From Platerodrilus igneus (Eukaryota; Arthropoda; Insecta; Coleoptera; Lycidae), in the NCBI GenBank assembly GCA_036346225.1, contig JARFIW010001739.1:11325001-11389000 (forward strand): a stretch of DNA of 64,000 nucleotides, given 5' to 3'. Shown piece by piece: positions 57,741 through 64,000 of the stretch. Under the pieces are notes generated by a model that was not told the origin of the DNA, searched no databases, and saw only the letters and a list, made by a program, of their open reading frames with translations. Numbering within the stretch: position 1 is the stretch's first letter; every line of letters starts with the position of its first letter. A program made the position numbers and the translations under genes.

Positions 57741-58255
57741 TGTATGTGCGTGTGTGAGTTATTTATACATGTAAAATAAATTATAATGTATGTGTGTATG
57801 CATTTGTGTGTGTGTGTGTGTATGTTTATTTTAGACTGCTTTAATCAGTTTAAATGGTGTTTATTACTTTTTATTTAAGGAGAATAAAAATGCATAACTT
57901 TTGTGTAGGTTATCTATGTCATTTTAAAATTAATTGTATTGATTGGTTTTGGATATGGTAACTTTCTAGAAATAATCTGTTTTGTATATACTTTCTGTAT
58001 CTAATATTTTGTGTTGTCAAAATCTGCTTGGTGTTGATATTCATTTAAATGTATAGTTAGGGCGCATGATTTTTTGTTTAATTTTTGATCACTTTTATGT
58101 TGTATTATTCTGTTCTTCAGCCACTGTTTCGATTGTCCAATATATTGTTTATTGCAGCTACAGGGGATGCTGTATATGGTATTGCTTTTTAGTGATTTTG
58201 GGATATTGTCTTTGGTCCTGGTAAATATGTTCTTAATGCTATTTTCATATTTCAA
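57199..58255 (-). mobile_element. Partial, inverted Penelope-like copy
   Basis: The minus strand reads as the 3' third of the element at 58256-61440: GIY-YIG endonuclease (58255-57870, with YSIPCSCN.KQYIGQS), 3' UTR with a TG/TGCG microsatellite (57670-57742), and the terminal repeat (57199-57318). Head-to-head with the longer copy, joined at ACGT (58255-58258). Such inverted partial copies are usual for Penelope-type elements. Confidence 0.92.
57670..57742. repeat. TG / TGCG microsatellite in the inverted Penelope 3' UTR
   Basis: A TG tract (57670-57693) is followed by about twelve TGCG units to 57740. The equivalent place in the other copy (60947-61008) has only about four CGCA-type units, so the tract expanded or shrank after the copies parted. 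Confidence 0.9.
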
Positions 58256-58386
58256 CGTCAGTTATTAATAAATGACTTTGGCATATTTTGAATAATTTAT
58301 GACATTTGGACGAAGTAAAACCCAAAATCGAATCTTAATTTAATATTAATAACGTCCAGAAACAAAGATTCTATTATAATATCAAG

Positions 58387-60425
58387 ATGGGCTTTTACCA
58401 ACATATAAGAAGTAAATTTGGAGAAGATGTCTTAAAATCTATGAAGAGATGGGCTAATATAACTCTAAAATTGGCTAACATTATCAACAGGTCGTATTTC
58501 TTAGAAAGATGCAGAAGAGAAAATGTTGTACCTGACCACATTCAGCATAGCACAATAAACTGTGACAACCTATTAAACACAAGCAGTGGTAAACTATTCT
58601 ATAGAATAAGTAGATTCCAAACTAATATGAAGACCAAAATCCTATCTTTAGAAATAGAAGTTACTCATTCCAAACAAACACAACTAAAACATGAACTCAG
58701 CAGTCTAAAAACAAATCTACAAACCTTATTACCTACCAAATACTTTCAAGACTTCAACTACAGACAGAACTCATTTTACAATAAACGATTTATTCAGATT
58801 AGAAAAATCAATGTACAAAAGTTTAATAAAATAAAAAACAATTCAGAAACAAAAAGTCCGCTCTTTTTAGACAATAACAAATGGCTAGTAAATATTTCTG
58901 ATGTAACAATACCATCAGATATCAGCGATTTTTTATCTTTGGGTCCTAAATTCAACCTACCGGTTATCACCAAAGATATTCATATTGCAAAATTACTAGC
59001 CAACATTGAAAATATTTTAGAGGCACACGAAGAAAATAATAAAACAAACTTAGGGCACAAATCATCAACAAAATTACAAATTTTATTGAATCCAAAAACT
59101 CAAATAACATCAGTACTATCTATAAAACTAAATGTAAAGTAAATAGGTTTTGAAGACACACCCAGAAATAATCATCACCATTGCAGATAAAGGAGCAGTT
59201 ACCGTTATTATGACACGCACACAATACAACACCTTATCAGAAAAATTATTGAACGATACAACCACTTACAAAAAACTAAACAAAGATCCTACATTCACAA
59301 TTCAAAAGAATGTTAACGACCACATTAAGTTATTGGAATCTAAAAGATGATTACAGAACAACAAAGAAAGAACTCACTCAAAATAATTCTATTGCAGGCA
59401 GATACTACGGACTTCCAAAGATACACAAACCCGAATTATCACTTAGACCTATCATCTCATCTATCATGACACCAACGTACAACTTAGCTTCATTTCTATC
59501 AACAATTTTAAGTAATGCATTCCCCATTGAATCCAGTTACAGTATCAAAGATTCCTTCACAATTGTCGAACGTTATAAACTATATACTATCCCAAACGAA
59601 TTTATTCTAATATCATTAGATGTCAAGTCTTTATTCACTAACATACCAACAGATTTAGTTATCAACATCTTAAAAGAAAAGTGGAGTACTATTAAAAAAC
59701 ATTGTAACTTTTCACTTGATCTGTTCATCAGTAGTATATATTTGGTAATTAACAACACACATTTTACATTTCAAAATAATTTTTATCTACAAGTATCTGG
59801 TACACCCATGGGTTCCCCGATCTCACCAATACTTGCGCAATTAGTAATGGACAATGTTATCGACACCATAAAACCACAGTTACCCTTCAAACTAGATTTC
59901 ATCGTAAAATACGTAGATGACATAATTTGCTCTATCCCAAAAGACAAAATCGAAGAAACTACTATAGCATTCAACAATTTCCATCCAAAACTTCAGTTTA
60001 CTACAGAAACAGAAACCAACAGAAAACTAAGTTTTTTAGATACCATCGTCATTAGAGATTCCAGCAATAAACTTATATTTGATTCATACAAAAAACCAAC
60101 AAATTCAGGCCGCTATCTCAATTTTCACTCAAATCATACTTTCAGACATAAAATAAATACTGCCCTAACTTTAAAAAACAGAATTTCAAAAATTTTCGAC
60201 CCCATTTTTCTTACAACTAATCTTAAACAACTACAAAAAACTTTACTAAACAATGGATATCCTAAATCTTTAACAAATAAACTAATTTTTCAAACTAAAC
60301 AAATACATCCAGATAAAAACATAAGAACCGAACTTAAACAAATACAAAACACTTCCATACATACAACAACTAACACCATCTTTAATAAAACTATTAGAAA
60401 CTCCACAAATAAAAATTTCGACTAA
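58387..60425 (+). pseudogene. Penelope reverse transcriptase, frameshifted
   Basis: ATG at 58387 (MGFYQHIRSKFGEDVLK). The N-terminal block to 59142 is basic (RSYFLERCRRENVVPDHIQ). A shift near 59140 leads to the frame 59150-59350 (IITIADKGAVTVIMTRTQY), and another near 59340 to 59310-60425, which holds the catalytic part: GLPKIHKPELSLRPIISS, ISLDVKSLFTNIP (residues about 102-113), GTPMGSPISPILAQLVMDN (164-182), IVKYVDDIICSI (YVDD, 201-204), LSFLDTIVIRD and KKPTNSGRYLNFHSNH. These are Penelope-type RT motifs, related to telomerase reverse transcriptases. The frame ends just before the endonuclease because of another shift near 60420. Confidence 0.93.
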
Positions 60426-60816
60426 ATATGAAAATAGCATTAAGAACATATTTACCAGGACCAAAGACAATATCCCAAAATCACTAAAAAGCAATACCAT
60501 ATACAGCATCCCCTGTAGCTGCAATAAACAATATATAGGACAATCGAAACAGTGGCTGAAGAACAGAATAATACAACATAAAAGTGATCAAAAATTAAAC
60601 AAAAAATCATGCGCCCTAACTATACATTTAAATGAATATCAACACCAAGCAGATTTTGACAACACAAAAATATTAGATACAGAAAGTATATACAAAAACA
60701 GATTATTTCTAGAAAGTTACCATATCCAAAAACAAATCAATACAATTAATTTTAAAAATGACATAGATAACCTACACAAAAGTTATGCATTTTTATTCTC
60801 CTTAAATAAAAATTAA
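60424..60816 (+). pseudogene. Penelope GIY-YIG endonuclease domain (frameshifted from RT)
   Basis: About 130 codons from KYENSIKNIFTRTKDN to a stop at 60814-60816. The GIY-YIG signature is IYSIPC, then QYIGQSKQWLKNRIIQHKSD with the catalytic arginine and downstream residues, and LTIHLNEYQHQADF. It would nick target DNA for priming. In the active element this would be the C-terminus of the RT protein. The domain itself is unbroken here and nearly identical to the inverted copy at 58255-57870. Confidence 0.9.
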
Positions 60817-60854
60817 TAAACACCATTTAAACTGATTAAAGCAGTCTAAAATAA

Positions 60855-60897
<43 letters not shown>

Positions 60898-61436
60898 TGC
60901 ATACACACATACATTATAATTTATTTTACATGTATAAATAACTCACACACACACACGCGCACAACACACACGCACGCACGCACGCACACACACACACACA
61001 CACACACACTACATCATACATACAAACACATTAGAACGTAATATACAACTGTATATAAATGATAATATTTTATTAATTATAATGTTTCAGTAGATTATCA
61101 TAATTTTATATAATTTATAAGTAACAACATCTTTAATTTTTAACATTTTATTTTCTTATTTGTAATTGACACTTCTGTAATTTTTAGTATTAATAACGTA
61201 GTTAGTAAAACAAAACAAAACCAACACAAATTTCATTCATCACAAAATTTCATAAAAACCAATAGTTTAATAAATATAAGTATAGATTTAAGAAATTCTC
61301 CAAAGATGTTAACCATTTAATTATAGAACTAAGTGTGAAACATACTTTCCGAAACGTCAGTTATTAATAAATGACTTTGGCATATTTTGAATAATTTATG
61401 ACATTTGGACGAAGTAAAACCCAAAATCGAATCTTA

Positions 61437-61441
<5 letters not shown>

Positions 61442-61480
<39 letters not shown>
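61442..61480. repeat. (TA)n microsatellite, right of Penelope element
   Basis: About 19 TA repeats directly after the truncated right terminal repeat. Confidence 0.95.
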
Positions 61481-61482
<2 letters not shown>

Positions 61483-64000
61483 CTGCGGATTGTGGATCAA
61501 CGGGTTTAACCTCTCCTTCGCCAACAACCGATTTTCAAAAAAACACAAAATTTTATAAAAATATTCCTTACCTGGATTCTTCTGCTGCACCAGAATATCT
61601 TCAACGGCTTCCCGGGCTAGCTCAGCTGTGCTTCTTCATGATCTTTTAATTTTTAATCATTCTTCCTTCCCATTCACACACCATTCAATAAAGTCACAAA
61701 ATAATACAACAATCATACAATTTTTATTTACCGCTATTTACAAAAATGATTCACAGATATGTACATTTCAGTACTCTACTTCCAACGCAATAAGTGCTCT
61801 TTTGTAAAGTCCTTGTTATTTTAAATTTTAATTGTAAACACATTTAATACAACAGGAGTAAATGGGCCCCAAATAATTCCCTATATTTATCATTACACAC
61901 TGGAGTATGGTGAGCTCATAATAACCCAGTTTATTAAAGTATGCTTTTCACCTAGCATAAAATTACCACAAAATTAATAGGCCATGTACCCTTAAGAATC
62001 TAATTTAAATTCGTAATGAAATTTTTAGTTAATTGTACATACACCTTTTTCTTTTAATATTTAAAATACCCTCATCATAGTCAAGTACACGTATCTTTTC
62101 CAATACGTTAAAAAAAACTATAAATAACCTTCAAAGTTTACTCACACATCACAAATAATTTCAACAGTTTATTAACTAACAACAATTCAAATTAGTTACC
62201 TGGAAAATGTTTCAAGACGATGACGCTTATCCAGAACCCCTCTGCTTTGTGACTAAGCGTACTAATCTTCCAGAATCTCTTGGCTTCGTGGTACCAATTA
62301 CCATACCATCCCAGCATCCAAATTCACGTATATTACACTTGTGTTTATTGCTTTATTAATTTACTAGCTTGACATGGTATTGGTTGGACCTCAGTTTTAA
62401 TTTAAATCACTCGCCACTTTGCGTTAATAACTATAAGGCCCCCCAAACACCAAGTTATAAGAGCTAGTATTACCTTACTATGTTACAAATAAATTTCAAT
62501 ACTCACAAACTCTACTGTAACGTCGGTTTACGTATTTAAATCGATGCGAAAATCAAGAATAGTAAAGAGGAACTTCAAACTTCCATCCCGTATTTATACG
62601 GTTCCAAATATAACTTTCCGTACACACTTAGCGCGAAATACTCAATTTAAAATAATAATTCTGCTAATTTTAGATATACCCGCTTTACACTTCCATAAAT
62701 TTAGCTCGTGACCACGCTATATCATTTAAAACCCGCATTTACCTGTTGCGTGTTCGTGTGTTGTAAAACTAACTATTTCGACCAATGATACATTTTTATG
62801 TCGACATAAACTCCGCCTGTAATATTGTTATCTTCGTCTTATGCATATTGAATGTCGCGTTCTAATCCTACTTGAGTGGCAGAAAATCGATATTGCTGAC
62901 AGCGTCCACGTGGACTAAAATACGTGCGCTTGAAGTCGAATGCTTTTATACCCATATCTGTCTGTGGCATCTTATTAATTGTGCATCCCTTTTGCTCTTT
63001 AAAGAACTCTTTTTAGCTTTTATACGAAGCCAGTGACGGTTTGAACAATATTCCTTGAACCCCGATTTATTATGTTCACTAATACAAAGAAGCTGACATT
63101 TCAAACATGCAGGTATTCCCAATTATTGACTCGTTTTAAATAACATTTCTAGGAGTTTGTTTTCATGGTATTCAACCCAATCGATATACTGGTTTGTTAC
63201 AATAAAAGCTTTTCGCCTTGGATTTATTAATTTTATATACCCTGGTGCGTTTTCTTATGTTATTACCCGTTGAATTAAATAAATTAAATTAATTATGCTT
63301 TCTATTTGTTTTTAAAACTGGTTGTCCTTTATGAACCTATTACTTTTCACTCCCTAATTATGAAAATACGTCAATACTTCTTCGTTTAAATTAAATACAT
63401 GAAATTAATTTTTGCGCGTAAATAATTGTTCCTTTCTCTATACAGGGTGTTTAAAATTACATTGCTTACCCCAAATTTAATCCTTTATATATTATCGTGT
63501 AGGGTATATGTTAAGAGGGATAGATAAGTCAAGAAAGTAAATTTGTAACAACTGTGTATATAGAAAATAGGAATAATTTATTTACGCTTCAAATTAATTA
63601 GTTTTGACTTTGAAACAACGTATAATAGTATACATTTGTATCAATAAATCGTAATTTTAAAGTTGCATAGTGTGGAAGCTTGGTAGGGCATAAAAACTCA
63701 AGGATAATGCGAGGCCAATTAGCTTTAATATTCTAAGGTTGTAAATCGGGCACACCAAATAATAGGGGAAAGCTTTTGTGTGCAGATTATATAAAATCGA
63801 TAATGTGAACGCATATATTCATTTAACTAATAAAACGTCCGTTAAAAACAAATCCTAGGAAGTCTACAGCTTAAACAACTTGCGAAAATACAATTTTAAA
63901 CTGGCCGGCAGTTTATAGAATGGACTTTCAGACAAATAAAAAATTTAAGAAATCATAATGTACGTTGAAACATAATTCTTTAGAAATTTGAGCTAACGTC
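61481..64000. other. Unassigned DNA
   Basis: No coding region, RNA gene or element recognised. The part about 62500-63430 has weak colinear resemblance to about 1000-1760 (shared words such as CCAATxxxx, CATATT, GTCCAxGTGGACT, TTTTGCxCGTAA). This may be a very old repeat or related regulatory DNA. Confidence 0.45.

Larger units (their letters stand above)
58256..61440 (+). mobile_element. Penelope-like element
   Basis: A terminal repeat of about 125 bp (GTCAGTTATTAATAAATGAC to GATTCTATTATAAT) at 58258-58379 recurs, shortened, at 61357-61440 and, inverted, at 57199-57315. Between them lies one long coding region in three or four frames (RT, then GIY-YIG endonuclease) and a 3' UTR with AC microsatellites (60857-60894, 60947-61008). 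This is the classic Penelope layout. Confidence 0.93.

Noticed and set aside
58001..58255. Stand-alone GIY-YIG homing endonuclease gene
   Set aside because: It is the C-terminal domain of a truncated, inverted Penelope-like copy; the same domain follows the RT at 60424-60816.
1..64000. tRNA or rRNA genes
   Set aside because: No cloverleaf with A and B boxes and no conserved rRNA text noticed on either strand; a covariance-model scan would be needed to exclude them.

Overview
The window looks like repeat-rich, AT-rich nuclear DNA of an arthropod, probably an insect. The evidence is the mix of elements: RTE-like, jockey-like and R1-like non-LTR retrotransposons, Gypsy LTR elements, a mariner, a Penelope-like element, a Mutator-like transposase relic, a Polinton/Maverick, TA and TG microsatellites, and very short GT-AG introns. 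No host housekeeping gene was recognised. Nearly everything that can be named is a mobile element, and most copies are broken by frameshifts or stops.

Layout. 1-2240: nothing recognised apart from a TA microsatellite. 2240-4135: minus-strand R1/jockey-type reverse transcriptase relic. 4646-4784: a clean 47-bp-arm foldback. 5156-17030: a nested stack. An RTE copy (C) was split by a second RTE copy (A, 5228-10656, 7-bp target duplication) and by a Gypsy element (10943-15285, 5-bp target duplication). Copy A itself holds a 419-bp inverted-repeat element and a jockey-like LINE. 18560-22760: RTE copy B, whose 3' end is repeated as modules. 22761-28844: mostly unrecognised, with one RTE 3' fragment.

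29031-46502: a 17.5-kb Polinton with about 0.5-kb terminal inverted repeats and a 6-bp target duplication (GGCCTC). It is inserted in the C-terminal coding region of a Mutator-like transposase relic, whose reading frame runs on exactly across the insertion point. Readable Polinton genes are the chromodomain integrase, a FtsK/A32-like packaging ATPase, a DUF8207-like protein, a phospholipase-A2-like protein, an adenain-like cysteine protease, a penton-like minor capsid protein, the major capsid protein and the C-terminal part of protein-primed DNA polymerase B. Unusual cargo on the right side is a tandem array of about four 0.85-kb units and a three-exon gene whose frame stays open across two short introns. 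It carries the core set for virion-like particle formation and integration, but mutations have broken most of those genes, so this copy is probably a fossil.

46503-64000: the other half of the Mutator-like relic, a minus-strand RTE copy (D) with an extra 3' fragment, a minus-strand Gypsy gag-RT relic, an endonuclease fragment of another LINE, a decayed mariner with recognisable ends, and a Penelope-like element with an inverted partial copy in front, the whole flanked by TA microsatellite on both sides. 61481-64000 has no recognised gene. All positions were read by eye; boundaries not tied to a target duplication are approximate.
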